Source: Providencia sp.
Lineage (GTDB): Bacteria > Pseudomonadota > Gammaproteobacteria > Enterobacterales > Enterobacteriaceae
Length of the DNA: 64,000 nucleotides
Direction: 5' to 3'
NCBI RefSeq assembly: GCF_003533305.1
Contig: NZ_DOEH01000022.1
Location: 1 to 64,000, forward strand
The position numbers were made by a program, and so were the translations under genes. This document shows positions 1-8,584 of this stretch, piece by piece; positions within the stretch are counted from its first letter, which is position 1; each line of letters starts with the position of its first letter. The notes below the pieces were generated by a model, which had not been told where the DNA came from, ran no database searches, and was given only the letters and a program-made list of their open reading frames with translations.

Positions 1-11
1 ACGGCCCACCA
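1..11 (+). tRNA. 3' end of a tRNA cut by the window edge, probably tRNA-Lys
   Basis: The first 11 bases (acggcccacca) are identical to the acceptor strand and CCA end of the complete tRNA-Lys that follows at 49-124. This indicates a second, tandem tRNA-Lys copy whose body lies outside the window. Only the 3' end is visible, so the identity rests on the shared acceptor stem. Confidence 0.7.
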
Positions 12-48
12 TCTTAAAGTTTTAAAGCATTAAACCATCCTAATAGAT

Positions 49-124
49 GGGCCGTTAGCTCAGTCGGTAGAGCAGTTGACTTTTAATCAATTGGTCGCAG
101 GTTCGAATCCCGCACGGCCCACCA
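49..124 (+). tRNA. tRNA-Lys (anticodon TTT)
   Basis: A 76-nt sequence folds as a standard cloverleaf. The acceptor strands are gggccgt and acggccc, the D arm contains tagctcagtcggtagagca, the anticodon loop is cttttaa with anticodon TTT, and the T arm is gcaggttcgaatcccgc followed by A and an encoded CCA. It closely resembles the enterobacterial lysV/lysT type. It is the last intact member of a tandem array that enters from the left edge. Confidence 0.95.
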
Positions 125-152
125 TCTAAATAAAAATCCCATACCAATAGAT

Positions 153-256
153 AGACCATTACTCAGTAGTAAACTTGCAGCTTATCTCGATAAGCTGGTT
201 GCAGGTTCGACCCGTAGGGTGAAGCCGAAGGCTGAAAAGTCCCGCACGGCCCACCA
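153..256 (+). pseudogene. decayed tRNA-Lys-like sequence, copy 1
   Basis: The segment keeps a D-arm-like tactcagtagtaaa, a T-arm-like ggttgcaggttcga and the exact tRNA-Lys 3' end cccgcacggcccacca at 241-256. The anticodon stem is replaced by cttatctcgataag, and about 28 extra bases (214-241) separate the T loop from the acceptor end. It cannot form a normal cloverleaf, so it is called a tRNA pseudogene. A tmRNA or small-RNA function is not suggested by anything visible. Confidence 0.55.
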
Positions 257-283
257 TCTAAAAAAAATCCCATACCAATAGAT

Positions 284-357
284 AGACCATTACTCAGTAG
301 TAAACTCGCAGATCCCTCGATAAGCTGGTTGCAGGTTCGACCCGTCAAAGAGGGACG
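284..357 (+). pseudogene. decayed tRNA-Lys-like sequence, copy 2
   Basis: This is the second copy of the degenerate tRNA-like body (agaccattactcagtagtaaactcgcag, then gataagctggttgcaggttcgacccgt). It has lost the acceptor end and CCA altogether and ends in unrelated sequence near 350. It marks the end of the tRNA array. Confidence 0.5.
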
Positions 358-1375
358 TCTAAAGGCACTTTTCTTATTCTTATTAACTAATAGATTTAAA
401 AAAGAGCAATAAGCCAGTTAACTAAAATAGGAGATCATTAAAATATTAACATTTGAGAGAATGTGACGTAATTAAACTATGTACTATTTTATTATCACAA
501 TAGTTAATTGAGTCGTTGGGTTATTGAAAATGGCAATACAATAAAATTTGTCTTATCTTAGAGAAATGAAATCGCTGAAGGTACAGTAGTTAGATTTAAA
601 TGTCTTTATATTCAAATTTAGTAGACTATTTGTTTGTCGGTTTAATCTTTGAGGTCAAAAAAACAATTAAACTAAATTAAATACGTCATTTATTTTTCAT
701 ATTTTTGTGATGTTCATCAAGTAAAGTGAATACTAAACGTTTTTAACGTTAATGTTTTGTTATCTTGAATAGGCTAAGTGAGTAAATTTCTAAGGCTACT
801 TTAAAAATCGAGCAAATTTAATGTGGGTTGTAACTAAATATCATCAATGTATGTCATTGATAGTAGATAGTAGAATATGATTATATATATAAAATGTATA
901 ACTTTTACCTTATTTTACAGAATTTAATCATTTATCTCACTTCATATACTCATAAAACGAATATGTTGAAAAGCAATCATCAAATTTGTTACAGTGTTAA
1001 ATTATTCTGTTTATTTCCTTTATTTTTGGATTTTTTATCGGGCAAATGACTACATTTTAGTGTATTGTTCTGACCATGAACTGTCGGTACTGCAAGGTAC
1101 GCTCATTACTCACTTATCGCTTAACCCCTTAACTAATTGAAATTATTGACTTAATTTTAATACTTAAATCATATGTAATTATCGTAATTTTTTGTTACAT
1201 AGTTGCAATGTCATTTTTAGACTAGTTGAAACTAATTAGATGGCTAGTATATCATTCGTCTCGAGATATATGCTGAATCGTTAGTATCATAATTAATGGC
1301 TATATCCATATAAAGATAACAATAGAGAAACGCAGTGAAGTACCTGCTGTTTTTTAATTCAATAATATAAATTGA
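358..1375. other. AT-rich intergenic stretch with no recognisable gene
   Basis: About 1 kb of AT-rich DNA lies between the tRNA remnants and the XRE regulator. No reading frame of useful length, tRNA, repeat or clear factor-independent terminator was seen. It may hold the promoter of the downstream regulator, but no convincing -35/-10 pair stands out. Confidence 0.6.
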
Positions 1376-1388
1376 AGCGAGAATGTTT

Positions 1389-1682
1389 ATGAATACAAAA
1401 TATCCTGTCGCTTGTGCAGTTGGACAAAAAATAAAATCATTGAGAAAAGCTCAAGGCTTTACTGTCTTTCAGTTAGCTAAAGAGATTGATATCAGTGAAC
1501 AACAACTATTTCGTTATGAGCGCGGTGTGAATCGTATCGATATAGATTGTCTAGTGCGAGTATTGAAAGTATTAGATATTAACATGGGCGAATTCTTTAG
1601 TGAGATTCTGCATGATGATGTCCAGTCAGTAGAGAGCAGAGAAACAAAAGGATTTGATGATTCAGTTTATTCTCTAGTTTAA
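1389..1682 (+). CDS. XRE-family HTH regulator, MrpJ-like
   Basis: A small DNA-binding protein of about 97 residues. A Cro/CI-type helix-turn-helix spans roughly residues 8-65: VGQKIKSLRKAQGFT, then LAKEIDISEQQLFRYERG with the recognition helix around QQLFRYERG, then NRIDIDCLVRVLKVLDI. The QQ-F-RYE-GxxRI pattern is typical of the MrpJ group that accompanies fimbrial operons in Proteus and Providencia, where members repress motility. No fimbrial genes are visible here, so it is an orphan copy. ATG codons lie at 1383 and 1389; the second has better spacing from the gcgag element at 1375-1380 and is preferred. The target genes are unknown. Confidence 0.75.
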   Translation: MNTKYPVACAVGQKIKSLRKAQGFTVFQLAKEIDISEQQLFRYERGVNRIDIDCLVRVLKVLDINMGEFFSEILHDDVQSVESRETKGFDDSVYSLV

Positions 1683-1837
1683 TAATATATTTAATACTTA
1701 TGTTTCAAAATGGAACTTAATTAAATTTTGATTTCTTAATTGCTTCAATTAAGGGCATAAGTGTGCGTGTGGTTATTATAATTATGCTAATGGTCATACT
1801 CATATATTATCTTCTCTCGAATAGCGTGTAATTATGA

Positions 1838-1867
1838 AAATAAAAGCCCATTACGGGCTTTTATTTT
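1838..1867. terminator. factor-independent terminator, probably bidirectional
   Basis: The inverted repeat aataaaagccc-atta-cgggcttttatt has a GC-rich core and A/T tracts on both sides. It lies between the XRE gene and the convergent antiporter gene. Confidence 0.8.
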
Positions 1868-1960
1868 ATCTAAGATATATTTTTTGGTTATTAATATAAA
1901 TTTAAGTTGAACATCAGTTTTAATGAATAACGTAAATAGCATAAAGAAAATGGAAATTCA

Positions 1961-3685
1961 TTAGTCTGTACCATCAATAGGTTCTAATATTACAGTAACA
2001 ATACGAGTATCGATCATTTCAACTATCTTCAGTTGTAAATGTTCTAATTTTATCACGCTGCCTTGAGTTGGTTCAGTTGTAGTATTGGCATAAATAAATT
2101 TGTCTAATGTGATATCGTCATTTTCGTCAATACGTATGCCATAAGAAGCATATATCTCATTTAATCGAGTTGTACCTTTAAGACTTAAGCCTGTAGATGG
2201 TAATTCTACAGCCTCAAACTCAGGTGATATTTTTTCTGAAAAAAGATGTTCAAGAAAAAGCCTGTTCTCAGGTTTAAGGACAACAAATAAATGGTCATTC
2301 GCAAAAAGTTGTGTTGAACCTCTAGGGGGTAGTACTGATTTACCTCGAGTGATCATTGCAATAACAGTTTGGTCAGGTAATGCTAATTGAGATAAGCGTC
2401 TACCTACAGCAGAACAATCTTCACCTAATGTATATTCCACTAAATCGGCATCTATTTGGTCTACAGCAGTAATATCTAAAGTTGCAGCCGGAATAAGCGG
2501 TGGTGGCTGCATTAAATTAAGCTTACGTGCGACATAAGGTAGTGTTGAGCCTTGCAGGGTTGCTGAGATTAGTACGACGAAAAAGACAACATCAAAAATT
2601 AAATTTGCGCCGGGTAAGCCGTAAATAAAAGGAAAAATAGCTAATATAATTGGTACTGAGCCACGTAAGCCAACCCAAGAAATTAAGGCTATCTCTGGTT
2701 TAGGGAAACCAAATAGTTTTAGTACTGGAATAACGGCAAGTGGTCTGGCTACAAAAGTGAGTACTAACGCGATAGCTAGGCCTTCAAGCCATACTTCTAG
2801 CAATGAACTTGGATTGACTAGCAATCCTAACATGACAAACATAATGATTTGGCTAAGCCATGCTAAACCATCATGAAATAAAAATGTGTTGCGTTGGAAA
2901 ACAAATCGATGATTTCCAATCACGACACCGGTGACAAAAATAGAAAGAAATCCGCTACCCTCTAAATTACTCGCTAATCCAAATGAAAGTAAACCACATG
3001 CTGCGACGAGTACAGGGTAAAGCCCCGTTGCCATTAATTTAATTTTGTTAATTATCTTAACGGATACCCAGCCCACCGTTAGACCAATAACAGTGCCAAT
3101 GCCCATCTGACTGAAAAATAGCAAGACCAGCTCACTACCTGAAGCTTGTTGGTTCATTAATAGTTGTAATAACCCTACGGTGAGAAAGATAGCCATTGGG
3201 TCATTTGTTGCACTTTCAATTTCGAGTGTTGATTGAAGACGTTCATTGAGGTAAATTCCGGCGTTTCGTAACAATGAAAATACGGCGGCGGCATCTGTTG
3301 AACCCACAATCGCACCTAATAAAAGACCTTCAAGTAATGGGATCCCTAAAATATAAGCGGCAGCGACTCCCGTTACACCAGCGGTGACTAGAACGCCTAA
3401 AGTGGCAAGAGTAAATGCAGGTTTCCAGACTAGGCGAATAGATTTTACAGATGTTTGAAGTCCACCATCAAATAAAATTAAAGCCAGAGCAAGGGAGCCA
3501 ACAGCATAAGAAACATTAACGTTATCAAAGGTGATCTTTCCTATTCCATCCTCGCCTGCAAGCATACCGATGAAAAGGAACATAACTAGCATCGGCAGGC
3601 CGAGCCTTGCGGATAATTTACTCGAGAATATACCGAGTAGGATGAGTATTGATGTGAGTAGGATTAATTGTTCAATTGTAGGCAT
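1961..3685 (-). CDS. nhaP2: K+(Na+)/H+ antiporter, NhaP2/CvrA type (CPA1)
   Basis: An inner-membrane cation/proton antiporter, about 574 residues from the chosen start. Twelve or so hydrophobic helices fill the first 390 residues, with the family landmarks LGLPMLVMFLFIGMLAGEDG, LFDGGLQTS, GAIVGSTDAAAVFSLL and ESATNDPMA, and WVGLRGSVPIILA further on. The C-terminal 180 residues are cytoplasmic and include a TrkA-C-like regulatory segment (around LGEDCSAVGRRLSQLALPDQ). Length and order match E. coli CvrA/NhaP2, known for potassium/proton exchange. An upstream start at 3760 is possible, but MPTIEQ at 3685 aligns with the family N-terminus; neither has a strong Shine-Dalgarno sequence. Confidence 0.88.
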   Translation of the reverse strand: MPTIEQLILLTSILILLGIFSSKLSARLGLPMLVMFLFIGMLAGEDGIGKITFDNVNVSYAVGSLALALILFDGGLQTSVKSIRLVWKPAFTLATLGVLVTAGVTGVAAAYILGIPLLEGLLLGAIVGSTDAAAVFSLLRNAGIYLNERLQSTLEIESATNDPMAIFLTVGLLQLLMNQQASGSELVLLFFSQMGIGTVIGLTVGWVSVKIINKIKLMATGLYPVLVAACGLLSFGLASNLEGSGFLSIFVTGVVIGNHRFVFQRNTFLFHDGLAWLSQIIMFVMLGLLVNPSSLLEVWLEGLAIALVLTFVARPLAVIPVLKLFGFPKPEIALISWVGLRGSVPIILAIFPFIYGLPGANLIFDVVFFVVLISATLQGSTLPYVARKLNLMQPPPLIPAATLDITAVDQIDADLVEYTLGEDCSAVGRRLSQLALPDQTVIAMITRGKSVLPPRGSTQLFANDHLFVVLKPENRLFLEHLFSEKISPEFEAVELPSTGLSLKGTTRLNEIYASYGIRIDENDDITLDKFIYANTTTEPTQGSVIKLEHLQLKIVEMIDTRIVTVILEPIDGTD

Positions 3686-4065
3686 AATCAGTTTAATTTG
3701 TAGGTGAATAAAACGCTGACGATGCATCGCAAAGCGCATGTAGGTAATAATAAAGCACAAAAAAATAATAAAATATTTAGCTAATGGCTATTTTCATGAC
3801 ATACCAAGAGCAAATATTAAAAGGTATATCATCATGATTATAATATAAAATACTCAAATAAATTGTTATTTTGTCGCATTATAAATAATTAATATGCAAT
3901 TTATTCCAACGATGAATATCATTACAGCTAGACTAATCGATTCAACATTGATGGGTATTGATAGATTGTTGATAGATGCCATTGCTGAGCATGTTGATTA
4001 AACGTGAGTGCAGATAAAAGAAGGGGTTAGTGAATTGCATTGGTAGCATCGATGAAAAGCTAACA
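3686..4065. other. intergenic region without visible genes
   Basis: This AT-rich stretch separates the antiporter gene from the end of the transporter operon on the same strand. It must hold the antiporter promoter on the minus strand, but no clear -35/-10 pair or operator was recognised. Confidence 0.5.
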
Positions 4066-4092
4066 AGGTCGATATAATGATAATATCGACCT
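4066..4092 (-). terminator. hairpin downstream of the MetI-like gene
   Basis: The arms aggtcgatat and atatcgacct (10 bp, perfect) enclose a 7-nt loop, 9 bases after the permease stop codon on the minus strand. The following sequence is only moderately T-rich, so termination efficiency is uncertain. Confidence 0.55.
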
Positions 4093-4100
4093 CAATTAAG

Positions 4101-4769
4101 TTAATGAAAGCGTGCTTTCTTCGCTAAGTAATCACCAATAAGTTGCATGCCTTGAACAATAATCACTAAAGTGACTACCGTGATTGCCATCGCAACATTA
4201 TCAAAACGTTGGTACCCATAGTTGAGTGCTAAATCACCGATACCTCCACCGCCAACAGCACCTGCCATCGCCGTTGCGCCAACTAATGTAATACTTGCCG
4301 CAGTCAAACTTAATATTAATGACGACTTGGCTTCGGGTAAAATAAAGTGCCAGATAATTTGCCAATTGGTTGCGCCCATTGCATCTGCCGCTTCAATGAT
4401 GCCGGAGTGAACGCCAAGAAGAGAGTTCTCGACTAAACGTGCAGTATAAGGGGCAATATAAATAACTAAAGGCACAATCGCAGCAGTAGTTCCTATTGAT
4501 GTTCCTACCATGAATCGTGTTAGTGGGATCATGGCAACTAATAAAATAATAAAAGGTAGAGAGCGAATAGTATTTATAATAGGGTTAACAATTCGATAAA
4601 TACATTTATTTTCCCAAATACCGTCCTGCCTTGTTACAACCAGTAAAATGCCTAATAAAATCCCAAATAATGAGCCAAGTACAAGGGCAATGCTCACCAT
4701 AGTAAAGGTTTCTGACATCGCTAATAAAAATTGTTTACTAGTGAGTGCCGTCTCAAAAAATTGTGTCAT
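4101..4769 (-). CDS. MetI-type ABC transporter permease
   Basis: An inner-membrane permease of 222 residues with five hydrophobic segments. The cytoplasmic EAA loop for ATPase contact is clear at EAADAMGATNWQIIWHFILP, about residues 126-145, and the MetI-family glycine-rich GGGGIGDLALNYGY follows near residue 180. It overlaps the upstream ATPase gene by 4 bases (ATGA), so the two are translationally coupled. Together with the MetQ-like lipoprotein at 8585 it forms a methionine-uptake-family importer. The flavoprotein and CMD genes upstream suggest the substrate is not plain methionine; that is an inference. Confidence 0.88.
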   Translation of the reverse strand: MTQFFETALTSKQFLLAMSETFTMVSIALVLGSLFGILLGILLVVTRQDGIWENKCIYRIVNPIINTIRSLPFIILLVAMIPLTRFMVGTSIGTTAAIVPLVIYIAPYTARLVENSLLGVHSGIIEAADAMGATNWQIIWHFILPEAKSSLILSLTAASITLVGATAMAGAVGGGGIGDLALNYGYQRFDNVAMAITVVTLVIIVQGMQLIGDYLAKKARFH

Positions 4770-5779
4770 AGTGCCCCCTTATTTACTGCTACGCCACGGA
4801 GACGTAAGAAATTCACCGCATCATCAATTTGTTCTTTCTCACCAATTATTTGTACAAACATACTGCCAAGTACCACGCCGCTAATTTCTTTCATATTGGC
4901 AAACAAGATATTTATTTTGACAATATTTTGCACAATGAGCTCATTAACAACCGGTTCTTGAGCGGATTTACCTAAAAACTCTAATCGATATACATCTTGT
5001 TGATGTTCAAGATTGTGAAGAACACGTTCAGGAATTTCTTCATTTAAAACCGTACGAACAAATTTTTGTGTCGTTAAATGTTGAGGTTGAGCAAAGATAT
5101 TTAATACGGTTCCTTCCTCAACAATTCGCCCTGACTCCATGACGGCAACACGATTACAAACTTGTTCAATGACTTCCATTTCATGAGTGACTAATAAAAT
5201 TGTTATCTTTTGTTCACGACTGATTTTTTGCAGCAACGCTAAAATTGAGCGAGTTGTTTGTGGATCAAGTGCTGATGTGGCTTCATCACAAAGTAATATT
5301 TCAGGATTATTAATTAATGCACGGGCAATACCAACTCGCTGCTTTTGTCCCCCGGATAATTGCCCAGGATATTGATGTTTTTTATCGCTTAACTCAACGT
5401 ATTCAAGGATATTATCGACTCGGCGATTGATCTCTTGCTTATCAAGTCCGAGCAGAACCAGTGGCATTGAAATATTTTGCGCGACTGTTTTGGTTTCTAA
5501 TAAATTAAAATGTTGAAAGATCATGCCAATATTTCTTTTATGGGCACGAATTTCAGCAGGGCTGTGATGGGCAATATTTTGGCCATCAATAATTACAGCA
5601 CCACTGGTCGGCTTTTCTAATTGGTTGACTAAGCGAATGAGAGAGCTTTTACCCGCGCCGCTATAACCAATAAAACCAAATATATCGCCTTTATTGATTT
5701 GCAAATTAATATCTTGCAACGCAACTAAAGATTGCCCATCTTTTTCATATACTTTTTGGACATTTTGAAATGTGATCAT
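4766..5779 (-). CDS. MetN-type ABC transporter ATP-binding protein
   Basis: The ATPase of a methionine-uptake-family importer, 337 residues, the usual MetN length. Walker A is GYSGAGKSS (residues 38-46), the signature is LSGGQKQRVGIARAL, Walker B is EILLCDEATSALDP and the switch histidine lies in LLVTHEME. The last 80 or so residues look like the NIL regulatory domain that senses substrate in MetN. It ends overlapping the permease by 4 bases and starts 3 bases after the flavoprotein gene. No MetJ box (AGACGTCT repeats) was seen near the operon, and similarity to E. coli MetN is only moderate, so it is probably a paralogue rather than the housekeeping methionine system. Confidence 0.9.
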   Translation of the reverse strand: MITFQNVQKVYEKDGQSLVALQDINLQINKGDIFGFIGYSGAGKSSLIRLVNQLEKPTSGAVIIDGQNIAHHSPAEIRAHKRNIGMIFQHFNLLETKTVAQNISMPLVLLGLDKQEINRRVDNILEYVELSDKKHQYPGQLSGGQKQRVGIARALINNPEILLCDEATSALDPQTTRSILALLQKISREQKITILLVTHEMEVIEQVCNRVAVMESGRIVEEGTVLNIFAQPQHLTTQKFVRTVLNEEIPERVLHNLEHQQDVYRLEFLGKSAQEPVVNELIVQNIVKINILFANMKEISGVVLGSMFVQIIGEKEQIDDAVNFLRLRGVAVNKGAL

Positions 5780-5782
5780 GAT

Positions 5783-7240
5783 TTACTCCACATTATCGGT
5801 TAGTTGCATACGTTCTGTTGGTGAAAGAGCGGCTTGCCATTCATCACCTAAAAGTTCTGCTTCAGTGCTTGTTTTAACTAAATCAAGATGTTGCTCTTGA
5901 TAGGCGAGGTATAATTGAGCCGCTATATGGTCTGCGAGTCTTTCAGCACCGGTATTCGTGCCGGGTATTAAGCCAATGACAGGTCCCATACTCAAAGACG
6001 CACTTAAATTAAAACAATAAAGTTTGTTTAATTCAGGCAAGTCACACCCTGTTTTAGGTTGTAATTCAAAATGTGAGCCAAGGTAGGGGTGAGAGGCTAA
6101 TTCACTATTCTCTTCAGCTTGCGGTGGCGTATATACATCACCCCAAGTTTGAATATAGGGCGTTAACTTATTAAAGGCGGTTTGTTTAAACCAATTAATA
6201 CGATAACCCGTCGCTAATATAAGATAATCAAAGGTGAATTTATCATTAGCTGTTGTAACCTGTAATTTTCCATTATTTAATGCAACCTGTTTAATGGGGG
6301 AATTAAAGTTGAAATAGGCATTATCATGGCGCGAAACTCGCAATGTACTGCCATGTGGTGCAGGGGTTTTCGCTTTAGCGACATAATCGGCATAATGCCA
6401 TTTTTGCGCATCAGAGAAATAAGCATATGCATGAGTGAAACCTGGACTTCCAGCAACCTTGCCACGGTTAACGCGGGGCATATCACTTGCACGAATTAAT
6501 ATTTCGACTGAATTTGCACCTTGCTCAAGTGCCGTGGCCGAACTATCCATCGCTCCCGCGCTATAACCAACGACACCAATATCCAGGCCTTTAAAGCGGC
6601 TATAATCACTACCAGCGTATGAGTGTTCCCAATAAGATGTTGGGATCTGTGCCATAAAATCAGGGATGTTAGGCTCACTAAAAGATTCCATACCCGTTGC
6701 TAAGATGACATGCTTCGCGATATAGCACTTCGTGCCTTCCGGTGTGTCAAAGGAGAGTTCGCTGCCATTCGCGCTGAGCTGTATATCAATTAATTGATAT
6801 TGGTTGAAAACCTGAGGTTCAGTTATGGATTTGAACCATTGTAAATATTCACCCCATTGTAAGCGCGGAATTTTATCCAGTTTTTCCCATGCATCTTCAC
6901 CAAATTGTACTTTAAACCATGCTTGAAAGGTTAGAGATGGCGAAGCAAGTGCAGGACCAACAACGTGTTTTGGTGAACGTAATGTTTCCATTAATGCTGG
7001 CTTTTGCCACGGGCCTTCTTTACCTGTTTTTGCTTGGTCAAATACTGTTGCATCAATACCGCGTAGTTTGAGTGCAAAAGCGGCAGTAACCCCTGACATA
7101 CCAGCACCAATAATCGCGACATCAATTTGATTAAGTGAGTCTTTATTGGATAATGACCATGTCGCGATCGGTAAATTTAAATATTGTAAATCTAGTCTTA
7201 TTTGCTCTTCCAGAGCGAGTAAACCCTCAATTCGTTCCAT
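5783..7240 (-). CDS. FAD/NAD(P)-binding flavoprotein, FMO-like monooxygenase family
   Basis: A 485-residue soluble flavoprotein. The FAD-binding Rossmann motif VAIIGAGMSGVTAAFAL is at about residues 38-54, a second dinucleotide motif GVVGYSAGAMDSS lies near residue 222, and the LATGY signature of flavin monooxygenases is near residue 342. About 35 residues precede the first Rossmann motif. It sits 3 bases upstream of the MetN-like ATPase and 4 bases downstream of the CMD-protein gene on the same strand, so it is part of the operon. The likely role is oxidation of an imported small molecule; the substrate cannot be read from sequence. The final residues (SPTERMQLTDNVE) are hydrophilic with no membrane anchor. 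Confidence 0.8.
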   Translation of the reverse strand: MERIEGLLALEEQIRLDLQYLNLPIATWSLSNKDSLNQIDVAIIGAGMSGVTAAFALKLRGIDATVFDQAKTGKEGPWQKPALMETLRSPKHVVGPALASPSLTFQAWFKVQFGEDAWEKLDKIPRLQWGEYLQWFKSITEPQVFNQYQLIDIQLSANGSELSFDTPEGTKCYIAKHVILATGMESFSEPNIPDFMAQIPTSYWEHSYAGSDYSRFKGLDIGVVGYSAGAMDSSATALEQGANSVEILIRASDMPRVNRGKVAGSPGFTHAYAYFSDAQKWHYADYVAKAKTPAPHGSTLRVSRHDNAYFNFNSPIKQVALNNGKLQVTTANDKFTFDYLILATGYRINWFKQTAFNKLTPYIQTWGDVYTPPQAEENSELASHPYLGSHFELQPKTGCDLPELNKLYCFNLSASLSMGPVIGLIPGTNTGAERLADHIAAQLYLAYQEQHLDLVKTSTEAELLGDEWQAALSPTERMQLTDNVE

Positions 7241-7244
7241 TGAA

Positions 7245-8369
7245 TTACTCCTTGTTCTCTACAATTTCAAAGGGTTCACCGAGCGATAACATTAAGCGGT
7301 TGGCCCATGAAAAAAAGGCACTAGATTGGATTAAATCGACTAATTCCAATTCAGACAAACCTAACTCTCGCAGCCTATCAATTTGTGAGGTTGATGATTG
7401 AATTGGTGTCGCTGACAAAGATGCCACTAAATCAGTAATAGCGAGCAACCTATCATCAAAACCTTCAGCTAAAATAGAGCCTGTGGCTGTTGCTAATAAT
7501 TTATCCACATCATTACGGCGCTCTTTTGCATATTGACTCGCTTTACGTGCATGGACGGAAGCACAATAAATACAGCCGTTAACTTTACTCACTACAGCGG
7601 CTGCATATTCACGTTCCCAACGCGGTAAACCGCCTGATGTATAGAAAACGCCGCGATCAATCAATGTACGAATTTCTAAAATTCTGCTATGGTGGGCGAG
7701 TAATAAAAAATATTCAGAACTAAGTTGACCGAATTTTTTCATTACTTGAGCTTCATCGGCACTGAGCGTGTTTGCGGCTCTGGCATCTAACCAAGCCTCC
7801 CAACCCAATTCATCTTGTGTAAATGCGATTGGTGATAGTTTTCCATGCCGACTTAATGGACGATTATTCCATTTCCCAGCTTTAATTTTTGTTATATTGC
7901 TATGGTCACTATTATGGCCTTGCAATAAATTTAAACCCTCGACTAAACGGGCTTGATAGGTGACAAAAGTGATTAACTGGGCTAATAAAACAATATCTGC
8001 ATTTTGCCAACCATGATCGGTTAATTGTTCAATGAGCGAATAATCGGTTTCTTTTGGCGACGAAGTTAATATTTGAAGATATTTTTTGGCGGCTTCGAAA
8101 CCTGGTGTTGATGTAATTGGTGTTTGCGACAGCAACAGTTGGCTATAAAAATGGATTAAACTTTGGCTTCCTGTCAGCGTGGCGACTTCGAGAGCGAAAT
8201 GATATTTCACATTGATAGGTAGTAGGTCTGAGGGCGTGGAAAAAATCGCCTCAAAAGCCGCTTGTGTATTTTCGGTCGCAACCAATCGTTCTTGGCGTAT
8301 TTTTGCTAAATGAGATTCTGGCGTTAAATTAGTCAGGGAATCAATTAAATCATTATTAAAAATTGTCAT
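7245..8369 (-). CDS. carboxymuconolactone decarboxylase / AhpD-like domain protein
   Basis: About 374 residues. The C-terminal half has an AhpD-like active-site motif CIYCASVHARKA (CxxC followed by histidine), seen in alkylhydroperoxidase-type CMD proteins that reduce peroxides or handle reactive intermediates. The N-terminal half resembles a second, motif-free CMD-type helical domain, so the whole is about twice the size of a single-domain AhpD. Similar proteins (the Avi_7169/Avi_7170 families, from memory) occur beside ABC importers and monooxygenases. It is the first gene of the operon running to 4101. The start at 8369 has a gtgag element 7 bases upstream; a start at 8411 would add 14 basic residues. 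Confidence 0.72.
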   Translation of the reverse strand: MTIFNNDLIDSLTNLTPESHLAKIRQERLVATENTQAAFEAIFSTPSDLLPINVKYHFALEVATLTGSQSLIHFYSQLLLSQTPITSTPGFEAAKKYLQILTSSPKETDYSLIEQLTDHGWQNADIVLLAQLITFVTYQARLVEGLNLLQGHNSDHSNITKIKAGKWNNRPLSRHGKLSPIAFTQDELGWEAWLDARAANTLSADEAQVMKKFGQLSSEYFLLLAHHSRILEIRTLIDRGVFYTSGGLPRWEREYAAAVVSKVNGCIYCASVHARKASQYAKERRNDVDKLLATATGSILAEGFDDRLLAITDLVASLSATPIQSSTSQIDRLRELGLSELELVDLIQSSAFFSWANRLMLSLGEPFEIVENKE

Positions 8370-8584
8370 AAAATAACTCACTTTTTTTAAACGTTTTTTT
8401 ATCTCCTTCATTACATATCATGCACATCATTTATCGAACGAATGAATTGTTATATGCATATAACTAAATGGAATTAAAATTAAATTTATCTATGCTTTTA
8501 GTTTTAAGTTATAACGATCTGGTCTAAGTAGAATCAAAAAATTATGTCTATACTGCCCAAAATGTCATTACAGGGTTGTTACAT

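Larger units (their letters stand above)
121..357 (+). repeat. tandem direct repeat of about 131 bp
   Basis: Two nearly identical units begin at 121 and 253 (accatctaaa followed by an A-rich stretch and aatcccataccaatag). Both continue with a decayed tRNA-like body containing agaccattactcagtagtaaact and gataagctggttgcaggttcga. The units diverge after about 215 and 345. They look like duplicated tRNA spacer plus tRNA remnant. Confidence 0.75.

Noticed and set aside
163..348. 61-residue frame on the minus strand
   Set aside because: It lies wholly in the decayed tRNA repeat units and has no coding features.
121..357. Possible CRISPR-like array
   Set aside because: Only two units of about 131 bp with tRNA-like content; no short repeat and unique-spacer pattern.
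4222..4961. Several plus-strand frames of 62-78 residues
   Set aside because: They are antisense shadows of the MetI- and MetN-like genes, which have clear family motifs.
4766..8584. MetJ operator for the MetN/MetQ-type genes
   Set aside because: No tandem AGACGTCT-like boxes were found in the divergent promoter region.
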